Notes: a model not told the origin generated them from the letters alone. DNA of 64,000 nt from Desulfobacterales bacterium (GCA_028277765.1 JANQFQ010000076.1:1-64000), one strand, 5' to 3'. Numbered from the stretch's first letter, positions 53,239 through 62,220 are shown. Translations and numbers: made by a program.

Positions 53239-53751
53239 ATGACATCACCAGAAAATTTAACAAAAGAAGAACTTGCCGCGCGTCTGGAAGAACTTGTTGA
53301 TGAGTTTCCTGTAAACCAGCAGCTGCTATTGCTGAAGCATCTGATAAGGGGGAAGGTACAGGAATATCTTATAGAATTGATAAAAGGGCTTGCCGATGAT
53401 AGACAGATAACACTTTTAAAACAACTGGAGACCATAAGGGCTGAGCTGGGCAGAAAAAGTGTCAGGAAAGAATGCCAGTTTCGTGTGGATTATGAGACAC
53501 AGGACAGTAAGTTTAAAGATTATATCCAAGATTTAAGTACCAACGGTGTATTTATTAAAACCGCTGAAACCCTTGATGTGGGCCAGGAAGTAACCATGAC
53601 ATTAACCCTGCCGGGCGCTGAGGAAGAGGTGAAAATCACAGGTGTGGTTGTCAGGAGTGAGCCTGATGGGTATGGTGTAAAATTCATAAACATGAATCCA
53701 GAGGGTGAGGACATTATTGAATCCTGCCTGCAGGATCTAAATGAAACCTGA
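53239..53751 (+). CDS. PilZ-domain protein
   Basis: 170 residues. A helical N-terminal half (about 1-70; LAARLEELVDEFPVNQQLLLLKHLIRG) leads to a PilZ domain (about 72-165). RKSVRKECQF holds the RxxxR site and DLSTNGVFIKT the D/NxSxxG site that bind c-di-GMP. It probably couples the second messenger to a partner through the helical part. An AAAGGAGAT site precedes the ATG. Lone gene. Confidence 0.88.
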   Translation: MTSPENLTKEELAARLEELVDEFPVNQQLLLLKHLIRGKVQEYLIELIKGLADDRQITLLKQLETIRAELGRKSVRKECQFRVDYETQDSKFKDYIQDLSTNGVFIKTAETLDVGQEVTMTLTLPGAEEEVKITGVVVRSEPDGYGVKFINMNPEGEDIIESCLQDLNET

Positions 53752-53872
53752 TCTTGCCATGATTATTCTTTAAAATTCAACCAACCAACTAGCCCTAATA
53801 GTGTCTTGACATCATCGTTGAATACCTGTATCCGGTTCACACACCTTTTACATTGTGCAATGGGAAATAAAT

Positions 53873-55036
53873 ATGAATGATGAAAACAGCATGATACACC
53901 GCCTTGAATTTAGAGGTAAAGAGATTGTCCTTTTAGGCACCGCGCATGTTTCAAGGGAGAGTGTAGATCTGGTCGCTGAAGTGATCAATGATGAGAAACC
54001 GGATACGGTCTGTGTTGAACTGTGCGAATCCCGTTTCCAGGCCATCCAGCAGAAAAATCGCTGGAAAGAGATGGATATTATAAAAGTGATCCGGGAGAAG
54101 AAAGCTTTTCTTCTTCTATCAAACCTCCTCCTGGTCTCTTTTCAGAAAAGAATAGCTGATAAGTTTGATATCAAACCTGGGGAAGAGATGCTCAGCGCTA
54201 TTGAAAACGCTGAAAAAATAGGGGCAGACATCCACCTGGCGGACAGGGAAATACGGATAACCATGGCAAGAACATGGCGGGTTATGGGGATGTGGGAAAA
54301 GATGAAACTGCTTTTCCAGCTCCTGCTGTCCACAGGTGATGTGGATGACATCACAAAAGAAGATATTGAAAAGATGAAACAGGAGGATGTGCTGGAAACA
54401 CTCCTCTCCGAGGTTGGAAAGTCCCATCCGGTATTAAGAGAGATTTTGATTGATGAAAGGGATAAATACCTGGCTGAAAAAATAAGAACCGCGCCAGGTA
54501 GCAAAATCGTAGCGGCAGTAGGCGCTGGCCATGTCCCTGGTATAAAGAAAAACTGGAATAACGCTATTGATTTACAGGAACTTGAAATTCTTCCTCCTAA
54601 AAGCAGGCTCTCCTATGTTTTTAAGTGGGGGCTTCCAACCGCTATCCTGGTTCTTTTTGGTGTAGGTTTTTTTGGGGGGGGAAAAGAGACCGGTACGGAC
54701 ATGGTGGCTTGGTGGTTTCTTGTGAACGGAGTCCTGGCTGGCCTTGGGGCCATCATAGCTGTAGCGCATCCAATGACAATTATTTCCGCGATCCTTGCGG
54801 CGCCATTGACGTCCATGAACCCAACCATTGCGGCGGGATGGGTTTCAGGTCTGGTGGAGGCATTTCTCAGGAAGCCAAAAGTAAAGGACTTTGAAAGCCT
54901 TCCTAACGATATCCTGTCCGTAAAAGGCTTCTGGCAGAACAAAGTGACCCGGATTCTTCTGGTGGTAGTTTTTACAAACCTGGGGAGTTCTGTGGGTACC
55001 TTTGTTGCGCTTCCACTAATGCTGAAGCTGCTGTGA
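53873..55036 (+). CDS. TraB/PrgY-family membrane protein
   Basis: 387 residues from ATG 53873; a GTG lies in frame at 53855. The N-terminal TraB domain begins EIVLLGTAHVSRESVDLV, with CVELCESRFQAI and later IVAAVGAGHVPGI (about 215-227), which hold the conserved Glu/His residues of this metalloprotease-like fold. The last 130 residues hold three to four membrane segments. PrgY relatives block peptide pheromones; the role in sulfate reducers is unknown. No clear operon partner. Confidence 0.85.
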   Translation: MNDENSMIHRLEFRGKEIVLLGTAHVSRESVDLVAEVINDEKPDTVCVELCESRFQAIQQKNRWKEMDIIKVIREKKAFLLLSNLLLVSFQKRIADKFDIKPGEEMLSAIENAEKIGADIHLADREIRITMARTWRVMGMWEKMKLLFQLLLSTGDVDDITKEDIEKMKQEDVLETLLSEVGKSHPVLREILIDERDKYLAEKIRTAPGSKIVAAVGAGHVPGIKKNWNNAIDLQELEILPPKSRLSYVFKWGLPTAILVLFGVGFFGGGKETGTDMVAWWFLVNGVLAGLGAIIAVAHPMTIISAILAAPLTSMNPTIAAGWVSGLVEAFLRKPKVKDFESLPNDILSVKGFWQNKVTRILLVVVFTNLGSSVGTFVALPLMLKLL

Positions 55037-55054
55037 TGTATATAAAGAACAAAG

Positions 55055-55846
55055 CTATTTAATCTTTACGATCGCCCGCTGATACGTATTCCCATTATCA
55101 AGTGTAAACGTCTCTTTTACGGTTTCAAGTCGGCCTTCAGCAAAAAGCTGGATGCATGAAGGATAAAGCTCCCATTCTTTTTCCAATCCTTTTTTCTTTA
55201 TGGAATCAAGGGTATCATCAGGTTCTATGGGAAAGCACCTTTGTCCGATAATCGGCCCAGAATCCTCACCATAGTCAATAAAATGTACAGTACAGCCGCC
55301 GACTTTGCTTCCATACCTAAAGGTGTCGCCATAACCGTCAACACCTGGAAAGGAGGGGAGTATGGCAGGATGAATATTCATAATCCGTGGATTGTCAGGG
55401 TCTGTGTTAATACGATCAATAAAATAAGGTGTCATGTTCCTCATAAAACCTGCAAGCACAATAAGGTCATATGGATATGCTTTCATCTCTTTAAGGAGGC
55501 CGGCCTCTGCTGCAGTTCTTGTGATTAAAAAGGCCTTTATCTTTTCGGGGTCATATCCCTCTGGAAAGAAAGACTGTTTTGATATTGCCTCATCCAGGTC
55601 AAAGTCATCAGGCAAATCAATCTGATCAGGGTCCTTTTTGTAAGTTTTGATTATTGAAGAATAATCGACGACAAAAGACGGGATGTTGTTTTTTTCAGCT
55701 CTTTCCAGCCCCCGTGCGCCGGGCTTGTCACATCCCACAAACGCCATTTTCCCATCAATATTGCCATTTTCACATGAATCGATAATAGCCTGAAGATTTG
55801 TTCCGCCGCCTGATATAAATGCGCCTATATGGATTGTTTCGCCCAT
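55055..55846 (-). CDS. purN: Phosphoribosylglycinamide formyltransferase
   Basis: 263 residues, longer than the usual 190-210. It transfers formyl from 10-formyl-THF to GAR in purine synthesis. The family motifs are present: SGGGTNLQAIID (about 11-22), MNIHPAILPSFPG with catalytic Asn and His, and DYGEDSGPIIGQ with the catalytic Asp. The extra length comes from an acidic insertion (about 68-100; KKDPDQIDLPDDFDLDEA). GGGAGG ribosome site before the ATG. Convergent with the TraB gene. Confidence 0.92.
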   Translation of the reverse strand: MGETIHIGAFISGGGTNLQAIIDSCENGNIDGKMAFVGCDKPGARGLERAEKNNIPSFVVDYSSIIKTYKKDPDQIDLPDDFDLDEAISKQSFFPEGYDPEKIKAFLITRTAAEAGLLKEMKAYPYDLIVLAGFMRNMTPYFIDRINTDPDNPRIMNIHPAILPSFPGVDGYGDTFRYGSKVGGCTVHFIDYGEDSGPIIGQRCFPIEPDDTLDSIKKKGLEKEWELYPSCIQLFAEGRLETVKETFTLDNGNTYQRAIVKIK

Positions 55847-56007
55847 GTACTACCTCCCTGTAAGTATTTTTGGTATAATTCTGACAGGTAGCAGAACCGG
55901 ACGGTTAAGTCAATAATGTCTACTCCTGGATAACCACAAATGCAAAAGGCTTGACTTGAAGTCGGGAGTATTATTCATTTAAACTATAAAAAAAATGCGG
56001 GTTATTC

Positions 56008-56679
56008 ATGAATATCTTCCGTTTTTGCAAAATTCTGTTTGTTTTATCTATATTGTTGTCAATTCCCGGATGCGCGGCAAAAGTATCAGGGCCTTATCAA
56101 GCGTCCAAAACCATGACTGCAAAAACAATTTTTGTTACAAGCCATGGCTGGCACACCGGGATCGTCATACCTGTGCAGCATATTTCAAAAAAAATATGGC
56201 CCGAAAGCCAGGAGTTTAAAAATTTTGATTATATTGAAGTGGGCTGGGGAGATGAGGGTTTTTACCGTGCCAAAAAGGTTACAGCCAGGATTACACTCAA
56301 GGCAATATTATGGCCGACCAAAAGTGTATTACATGTTGTTGGTTTTAATGGCCCTGTGGAGGCTTATTTTTCTGAAAGCGGTATTGTTGCTATTAACCTT
56401 TCGGAAAAAGGATTCAATGAATTGTGTGGATATATCAGCGAGGTATATTATAAAGATCAAACAGGCAAACAGCTTTTTCTTGGTAAAGGGCTTTATGGTA
56501 AAAGCAGATTTTACAGAGCAAATGGAAAATACTATTTTCCAAAGACGTGCAATGTATGGACAGCAAAAGTGCTGCGGGTCGCAGGATGTCCCATTAAACC
56601 GGTTTTTGCTCAACGGGCGGCAAATGTGCTTTCACAGACAAAGAAATTCGGTGTTGTTGTCCAGGAAGCTAAAAAGTAA
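56008..56679 (+). CDS. DUF2459 lipoprotein
   Basis: 223 residues. A lipoprotein signal ends SIPGC (C22). The mature part has TIFVTSHGWHTGIVIP, YIEVGWGDEGFYRA, LHVVGFNGPVEAYF and a late TCNVWTAKVLRVAGCPI, the signature of DUF2459 (TIGR02117), a family of periplasmic proteins with an NlpC/P60-like cysteine-hydrolase look. No enzymatic function is established as far as I know. Alone, between purN (divergent) and a truncated epimerase (convergent). Confidence 0.88.
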   Translation: MNIFRFCKILFVLSILLSIPGCAAKVSGPYQASKTMTAKTIFVTSHGWHTGIVIPVQHISKKIWPESQEFKNFDYIEVGWGDEGFYRAKKVTARITLKAILWPTKSVLHVVGFNGPVEAYFSESGIVAINLSEKGFNELCGYISEVYYKDQTGKQLFLGKGLYGKSRFYRANGKYYFPKTCNVWTAKVLRVAGCPIKPVFAQRAANVLSQTKKFGVVVQEAKK

Positions 56680-56700
56680 ATTTTTCATATAATATTCAGA

Positions 56701-57417
56701 TTAATTTGACGCGTATTTATTCATCCGGTCTTTTCTTCGTGCAAGTTCGCTTGTATATTGCATGCCAAGGGTATCAGCATGTTTTTCTACCCATTTGGTC
56801 AGCTTGGTATCCCCGGCTGCAGGGGAATCGACCTGCAGAGTTCCGGACATAAGCCCCTTGATCTCTTCTTTGGTCAGAACAACGTCTCCTGTAAATTTGC
56901 CGACAATCCTGGCAACCAGAAGCCCCATAGAGGGAGAGATTGATATAATGGGCCTTTTCTTTCCGATAATATCACCGGTCTTTGCAACCAGCTGTCTGTA
57001 TGTAAATGTCTCCGGCCCAATCGCATCAATGATAATATTTCCCCTTTGTTCACCCTGTTCAACAGCAAGCTTGGCCAGATCATCCACATAAATCGGCTGG
57101 ATACCATAGGTGCCGTCCCCAAACACACCGAAAACTGGAAATTTTCTTAGCATCCAGGCGATATTGTTGATCAGAATATCTTCTTTGCCGAAAAGGACCG
57201 CAGGACGGAGAATGGCATACGACAGACCGGACTTTATCAGGGCGTCTTCAAGAACCGCCTTGCCATGGAAATATTCAAGGCCTGATTCTAAAGATGGGTT
57301 TGTTATGCTGACATGGACGATCCGTTCTACTCCTGCCTTTTTTGCAGCGTCAAAAAGGGTCAGTGTATTTTTTACGGCATCAGCATGCTTAAATAGTTTA
57401 TGATTAAATCTTATACT
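56701..57417 (-). pseudogene. 5'-truncated NAD(P)-binding epimerase (atypical SDR)
   Basis: Read on the minus strand, an unbroken frame of 238 codons gives AKKAGVERIVHVSITNPS, YFHGKAVLEDALIKSG, YAILRPAVLFG and then a complete C-terminal half ending KYASN. This is the complex-I-assembly/NDUFA9-like or NmrA-like SDR family. The N-terminal Rossmann GxxGxxG part and any start codon are missing: at about 57417 the frame runs straight into the end of an unrelated small membrane gene. The first in-frame ATG lies far inside (57153). This is a deletion or insertion junction, not an end-of-window effect. Confidence 0.8.
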
Positions 57418-57419
57418 CG

Positions 57420-57740
57420 TTATGCTACTATTGAAAATAAAAGTCCCAAAAAGATGATCAAAATTCCATATAGTTTTGCACGTTCTTGTGTCATAAACTG
57501 TATTTTTGATTCATCTAATTTATTTTTAAATATTATTGAAATGAATCCATAAATAATCCAAAAAGGGCCAATAAAGCTAAAACTACCAGAATGAGGTATT
57601 AACGATACAGAGAAAAAAGATGCAACTAAAAGTAAAATAAATCCTAAAATCATATCATATTTGTTACTTTTCCATATACCACGGCCCCAGAAATAAAATG
57701 AAAAAATAAACGGAATCATTAAAGGGTTAATAAAATGCAT
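57420..57740 (-). CDS. Small membrane protein, unidentified
   Basis: 106 residues with three hydrophobic segments (about 5-20, 30-48, 52-72 and a further one near the C terminus 90-105). Lower G+C than its neighbours. No family recognised. Its stop codon forms the junction with the truncated epimerase, so it probably arrived with the event that removed the epimerase start. Confidence 0.6.
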   Translation of the reverse strand: MHFINPLMIPFIFSFYFWGRGIWKSNKYDMILGFILLLVASFFSVSLIPHSGSFSFIGPFWIIYGFISIIFKNKLDESKIQFMTQERAKLYGILIIFLGLLFSIVA

Positions 57741-57745
57741 AGATT

Positions 57746-58018
57746 TTATCGCTCATATATCAAGAAATTAAGCAGGCGCTTGAAGGCTGCCAGGAAAATT
57801 GAGGAAATAAGGAGTATTGGAATAATTACAACAAAACTAAGGTATAATAGAAGATACAGCACACCACAGTACTGAGACCAGGCATTAAACGAGGCTGTTC
57901 CGGAAAGTACGGATGTATATTCCCGAAAACCGAGCATATGGGTGCACGTAAAAAGCACGGACAGGGTAATTGCGTAAAACACAAATCGTTTGCAGGATAA
58001 TGCTTTTGAATTATTCAT
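57746..58018 (-). CDS. Small membrane protein, unidentified
   Basis: 90 residues. Two or three membrane segments (about 12-30 and 48-78). It overlaps the following larger gene's end by 8 bases and the next small gene begins 5 bases after it, so the three are one transcript. No family recognised. Confidence 0.6.
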   Translation of the reverse strand: MNNSKALSCKRFVFYAITLSVLFTCTHMLGFREYTSVLSGTASFNAWSQYCGVLYLLLYLSFVVIIPILLISSIFLAAFKRLLNFLIYER

Positions 58019-59225
58019 AATTATTCCTCCTCTCTACTTCATCCCAGAGCGGCCCCAGAACCATGGCATACAGCATTACAGCATCACCCACAGGATTGCT
58101 TGCCATATATCGCAGCCCGCTGTCAGATTCAGACGGAAATCCGACGAAATTTAACGACGTGAATAAACGGATTAAAAATTGTGTGTCATTAAATGCAGCA
58201 GCAGAAATAAGGGCAAGGCCGCTGGCGCTGGCACTGGCACCGAGTACAGGTATCACCGGACCGGAATCAACATCTGGCGTGCCTTCAATTACCAGGGGCC
58301 ATTCGCGTGAAAAACCAAAGCCCAGAAAAGACCTGGCCAAATGCTCATGCGCCCGTTTATATTGATCTTCGGCAAACGGTTTGTCGATGAGTTGAAGCAT
58401 GTTGCATGTCATCCAGATGGTGGAACCTTCAGGGCCATATCCGCTGTCAGCCGGGGTACCGTCAATACTGTATGCTGAAATCAGTAGCCCGGTTTCAGGG
58501 TTAACAAGCTTTTGTTTAGCTGTTTCAAGCCATTGTTGAATAAAAGCAGAATTGCCGTTATTATCTAAGACGTCAGCGATGTGGATAGCTGCCAGACTGA
58601 CAGTGTTGCAGAACAGCCAGCATTCGTCTGGATAGCTTTCCGCATTTTGTATCGGGCTCTGGCGCATGCGGAATATCATTTTATCCACTCTTTCAGATAG
58701 TATGGGTATATATGCTGGTTTTTCTTCTATAAGACGTCGGGCGCAAATCATGAGAGCGATCTCACCGTCAATAAACTGACTTCCGGACGGCTGGATTACC
58801 CAGCCACCCCTCCTGCCATACCCCATCAAGAAATGTGTAAATCCGTTTTTCTTTTCAACAGCCAGGGTGTTGTCAATAATGGCGTCAATGATTTCACAAG
58901 ACTTAACTTTAAACGCTGTGTCTCGTAAGGCCATATTTGCCAGGGCCAGGACAAAATATGTGCGGCTCATGAAATCCCATTCAGGATTCAGGTTTTGCAT
59001 TTTTTCAAGTTCAATATTTCGGAGGGATTCATTGGCCCATATTTCAAGATGTTTTGCGGCAATCATGTGCGCTTTTTGGGGTATTTGATCGGGACTATAA
59101 TAATACGAAAGTTTCGGTTTGAAGATAAAGTGAACACACGGAAGCCAGATTGCCGTGGCTGTAATCAGTACAATTGTTTTGATTAAAAGTGATTTAATGA
59201 ATGCAGGAGGATTGAAATTGTACAT
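58011..59225 (-). CDS. Linalool dehydratase/isomerase-like membrane-anchored protein
   Basis: 404 residues. An N-terminal membrane helix (about 12-32) is followed by an all-helical domain resembling the (alpha/alpha)6 barrel of linalool dehydratase/isomerase: FIDGEIALMICARRLIEE and YPDECWLFCNTVSLAAIHIAD correspond to regions of that enzyme with its catalytic cysteines. From memory only the second Cys (FCNT) is kept; the first position is Ser. Later DADGG-like DVDSGPVIPVLGASASASGLAL is reminiscent too. A terpene substrate is doubtful in this context. Part of the envelope cluster on the minus strand. Confidence 0.55.
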   Translation of the reverse strand: MYNFNPPAFIKSLLIKTIVLITATAIWLPCVHFIFKPKLSYYYSPDQIPQKAHMIAAKHLEIWANESLRNIELEKMQNLNPEWDFMSRTYFVLALANMALRDTAFKVKSCEIIDAIIDNTLAVEKKNGFTHFLMGYGRRGGWVIQPSGSQFIDGEIALMICARRLIEEKPAYIPILSERVDKMIFRMRQSPIQNAESYPDECWLFCNTVSLAAIHIADVLDNNGNSAFIQQWLETAKQKLVNPETGLLISAYSIDGTPADSGYGPEGSTIWMTCNMLQLIDKPFAEDQYKRAHEHLARSFLGFGFSREWPLVIEGTPDVDSGPVIPVLGASASASGLALISAAAFNDTQFLIRLFTSLNFVGFPSESDSGLRYMASNPVGDAVMLYAMVLGPLWDEVERRNNYE

Positions 59226-59268
59226 TAGTTATTCTCCTTATACAGAATAAGATTTTCAGCCGGAGAAT

Positions 59269-59285
59269 GGTGGGCTGTGTCCACC
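59269..59285. repeat. Single half of the GTAGGGTGGGC-family repeat
   Basis: GGTGGGCTGTGTCCACC, one near-palindromic half of the elements at 20408 and 49135, lying 7 bases after the L,D-transpeptidase stop. Confidence 0.6.
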
Positions 59286-59291
59286 AATGTT

Positions 59292-59819
59292 CTAAGGTTT
59301 AATTTCAATTGTTGCCCCGTTTGGCACCAGCTTCCATATCTCTTCGATCTCTTTGTTTGTTACGGCAATACACCCTTCGGTCCAATCTGAAAAGCGGTGC
59401 AGGCGGCCGAGCCATCTCCATTTTCCTGCTAAACCATGTATCGTGATATCTCCGCCAGGAGAGACCCCGAGTCTTTTCGCGTTCAGTTTATCCTCCGCGT
59501 CCGGATAGGAGATGTGCAGGGATAGATGGCATATGCTTTTCGAGTTCCGATAATCAATAATATATGTCCCTTCAGGCGTTTTACCATCACCCTGTTTTTC
59601 TTTATGACCTTTGGGTGTTCGTCCAAGTGAAATTTTATATTTCTTTATCTGTTTCCCTTTTGACATCAGGTGCAGACGCCTTTTACTTTTTTCAACAATG
59701 ATTTTATCTGCTTTAATTCCTTTTTTGACAGGATCGTCTCGTTTTTTAGCATAAGCATTAATGGCAATGGCAGCGATAACTATCAAGAGAATACTGATCA
59801 AATATTTTATGCATTTCAT
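59292..59819 (-). CDS. L,D-transpeptidase (YkuD family)
   Basis: 175 residues. A signal or anchor helix (4-24) is followed by a YkuD catalytic domain: IHGLAG, then FSDWTEGCIAVTNKE with the S/TxGC catalytic Cys (near residue 150) and the upstream His. The L,D-transpeptidases crosslink peptidoglycan or attach proteins to it. Its start overlaps the stop of the preceding gene by 4 bases, so it is the translationally coupled end of a four-gene envelope set. Confidence 0.9.
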   Translation of the reverse strand: MKCIKYLISILLIVIAAIAINAYAKKRDDPVKKGIKADKIIVEKSKRRLHLMSKGKQIKKYKISLGRTPKGHKEKQGDGKTPEGTYIIDYRNSKSICHLSLHISYPDAEDKLNAKRLGVSPGGDITIHGLAGKWRWLGRLHRFSDWTEGCIAVTNKEIEEIWKLVPNGATIEIKP

Positions 59820-60451
59820 TTTTTTATTTCCTTTTTAGAATAAACTGTTTTCAGCAGCTTTGAATGATATATTCCGGCCGGCGATATGACGGTTTCTTCC
59901 AGGGGCAGGTCTTCACCAAAACGTTCTTTAAGCTTAGCTTTAACCACTGGATGGGAGAGATCAAATGTTTTAAACTTCTGAGGTTTGCCTAGCTCCAGGT
60001 TTAATGCCTGTTTATAAATCTTCCAGATCAGTTCAGAGCAGTATATCCTATTATCAGACCATTCAAAATAAGGATCATAATTTTTGCCGATATACGATTG
60101 ACTGATTTTTTTCATTTTGGTTATTATTTTTGGTGTGAGGAGTTTGTCTGCGTTTTTCAGGCGTTTAACAACAAATCCAGAGGCGTTGCCACGTTTGATC
60201 CATTCATCAACCCTTGAAAGCCTGACCGGTTGTACTGCTTCAAGGACAAAGTATTTGTTGCCTTCTATAAAAATGATACCACAATGGTTGTAAGGTGAAT
60301 CCGTTGCTAATTGAATGGCCTGGCTTTGGGATGAATTGGAAGAATGAAAAATAATGTCTCCGTTTTTAAGCAGTGTTTTATTTGCTGCAGAGGCTCCGCT
60401 AACATAAAAAAACAGAACAATTGATAAGATTAATAGTATTTTCCTGAACAT
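59816..60451 (-). CDS. YiiX/C92-type permuted NlpC/P60-like cysteine hydrolase
   Basis: 211 residues. A signal peptide (1-22) is followed by LLKNGDIIFHSS and SPYNHCGIIFIEGNKYFV, which is the permuted papain-like order (His/Cys region first), with YIGKNYDPYFEWSDNRIYCSELIWKIY carrying a second Cys of the C92 (YiiX/YebB) type. Probably a periplasmic amidase acting on peptide or lipid-linked bonds. It is 3 bases after the GH18-like gene and overlaps the L,D-transpeptidase. Confidence 0.8.
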   Translation of the reverse strand: MFRKILLILSIVLFFYVSGASAANKTLLKNGDIIFHSSNSSQSQAIQLATDSPYNHCGIIFIEGNKYFVLEAVQPVRLSRVDEWIKRGNASGFVVKRLKNADKLLTPKIITKMKKISQSYIGKNYDPYFEWSDNRIYCSELIWKIYKQALNLELGKPQKFKTFDLSHPVVKAKLKERFGEDLPLEETVISPAGIYHSKLLKTVYSKKEIKK

Positions 60452-60454
60452 AAA

Positions 60455-61441
60455 TTATTCTCCTGTAAAATTATTTTTTAAATACACCCATTCATCAGAA
60501 TCCATTTCCCATTCAGAATATATAGCGATGCCCTGATAACAGGGCGGTATTTTTTCAAATCTGCTAAGCCCTGCATTTATTCCGAGAAGACTGTTTTTTA
60601 GGTTTTCAACACGCGGGGTATGATAAGCAACCCCGAAATCATCATATACTGGCACACCCAGTAAAATTTTCGAATCTCCACCCCACAGAAGAACGTCTTC
60701 GGTCCATGACGCCATTAGGTTTTGATAGACTTTTTGGAGCTGAAGGGCTGTGTCATACATCATCACTGCCATCTGATCTACGGTTGAAGAAATTGTTTTA
60801 AAATAATCTTCTTCCCAGTGGACCTTTACAGCCGGCTGAAGTAGCGACGGGGGAGGGTAGGCAGCGATAGAAAGGAGTTTTCCTTCTGGAAGAGCATTTT
60901 TCAGTTCGTTTAGCAGAAGTAAAAAATCCTTGTTGCCAGATGGCATTGGTTCAATATTGATATGAATTCCTGCAAGCCCAGGATACGCAGTGAGCAGTTC
61001 TTTTGCTGAAGCAATAAATGCTTTCCGCCATTTTTCCGATTCAGGGAAACAGTGCACATTCAGACGGCCGCCTATCCAAGGCATGACCCTAAATTCGCTG
61101 AAGTACGTTAGGAATCTTTCCGTTTGCTTGTGATCAACCGAAGAGATCCTGCCGGTAGGTGAACACGGGCACAAGTGGGGATAAATATCCCGGATATTAT
61201 GGGCTTCTAATTTTTTTGCCAGTTCATAAATTTTGCTTTGATCACGAAAAAGAGTTTTATCTTTACCTGTTTTCGCGAACCATTTGTCGTCCCCAAGCCA
61301 TCCATGCTGGAGCCAGATCCCGTTTGTTTTTAAATTGTGGTCGCCGCTGTTTGCTATTTTGCCTGGTGTCCAGATGGTATAGGTAATCACACCAACCAGT
61401 GCTATTATCAATATAATATAAATTGTTTTTTTCTTTTTCAT
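60455..61441 (-). CDS. Glycoside-hydrolase-like (GH18-like) exported protein
   Basis: 328 residues. N-terminal membrane helix (4-25) and a TIM-barrel-like body. GIHINIEPMPSGNKDF (about 160-175) lies where GH18 enzymes have D-x-x-D-x-E, with Glu present but the first Asp as His/Asn; MAVMMYDTA corresponds to the later YD motif. Relatives include spore-germination and YaaH-type cell-wall proteins. It overlaps the DUF1287 gene by 4 bases. Activity is uncertain because the catalytic motif is incomplete. Confidence 0.65.
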   Translation of the reverse strand: MKKKKTIYIILIIALVGVITYTIWTPGKIANSGDHNLKTNGIWLQHGWLGDDKWFAKTGKDKTLFRDQSKIYELAKKLEAHNIRDIYPHLCPCSPTGRISSVDHKQTERFLTYFSEFRVMPWIGGRLNVHCFPESEKWRKAFIASAKELLTAYPGLAGIHINIEPMPSGNKDFLLLLNELKNALPEGKLLSIAAYPPPSLLQPAVKVHWEEDYFKTISSTVDQMAVMMYDTALQLQKVYQNLMASWTEDVLLWGGDSKILLGVPVYDDFGVAYHTPRVENLKNSLLGINAGLSRFEKIPPCYQGIAIYSEWEMDSDEWVYLKNNFTGE

Positions 61442-62148
61442 TGATTAACCTTTTGCATTTCACTTATTCGAAAATGGCCCAAAATTTTCCATTTCTTAAT
61501 TCGTATACCCATTTTTGTGATACCGGTCAGGACATCTTGTTCTGCTGTTTTGCCGGGCAAGAAAAAAGGGACATATCTCATGTTATGGATGACCAATGGC
61601 CTACCGGTTAGCCGAGACCGTTTATCTGATATAATACCGATATGGAGATGGGCTTTTGAGCCAGTATCCCAGATCACAATATCGCCGGGAAGCCAGTGTT
61701 TGTTTTTTTTGTCTGTTTTAACAGAGAGTTTTTTATAGTTTCGGTTAAAATATCGTAACAGCAGCCATACCCTTCTGTGGTCGATATATTTATCGGGCTG
61801 TTTTACGCCATAATATGTTTTGTTCTTCACAATATCCTCATGTACAAGTTTCTGAAGATCAACACCCGCGTTTCTATACGCTCTTACAACAAGGTCAGAG
61901 CATACACCCTGTATGGGATTAACATCGCCGTTTGGATAGATGCTTATATCATACTTTTTTCCATTTAAGTATGTGGGCGGATAATATGTTTTCAGCATTT
62001 TAGTATTGTATTTTGTTTTGTTGGTAACTTCTTTTTTTGCGCCTTCAAGGACTTTTTGATTTAAATTGTCACATAATGCCGGCTTTATAAAACAAAAAAA
62101 CAATAGAATGAATAAAGCTATTATAAATGAGTTTGAATGTTTGTTCAT
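61438..62148 (-). CDS. DUF1287 exported protein
   Basis: 236 residues. A signal peptide (about 1-26) is followed by ISIYPNGDVNPIQGVCSDLVVRAYRNAG, DHRRVWLLLRYF and WLPGDIVIWDTGSKAHLHIGIIS, matching DUF1287 (YijF-like) proteins, which resemble NlpC/P60 amidases by the Cys in GVCSD and the His in HLHIGI. Overlap of 4 bases with the GH18-like gene. It begins 72 bases after creD. The role is taken to be peptidoglycan amidase-like. Confidence 0.85.
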   Translation of the reverse strand: MNKHSNSFIIALFILLFFCFIKPALCDNLNQKVLEGAKKEVTNKTKYNTKMLKTYYPPTYLNGKKYDISIYPNGDVNPIQGVCSDLVVRAYRNAGVDLQKLVHEDIVKNKTYYGVKQPDKYIDHRRVWLLLRYFNRNYKKLSVKTDKKNKHWLPGDIVIWDTGSKAHLHIGIISDKRSRLTGRPLVIHNMRYVPFFLPGKTAEQDVLTGITKMGIRIKKWKILGHFRISEMQKVNQ

Positions 62149-62220
62149 GATATTTTCCTGGTTAAAAAGGGAGAAACGGGGAAACAGTTTATATGTACTG
62201 TTCCCCCTTTTCCCAACATA

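Noticed and set aside
57110-57403. Plus-strand 97-residue ORF
   Set aside because: It lies antisense to the truncated epimerase, whose minus-strand frame has clear family motifs.
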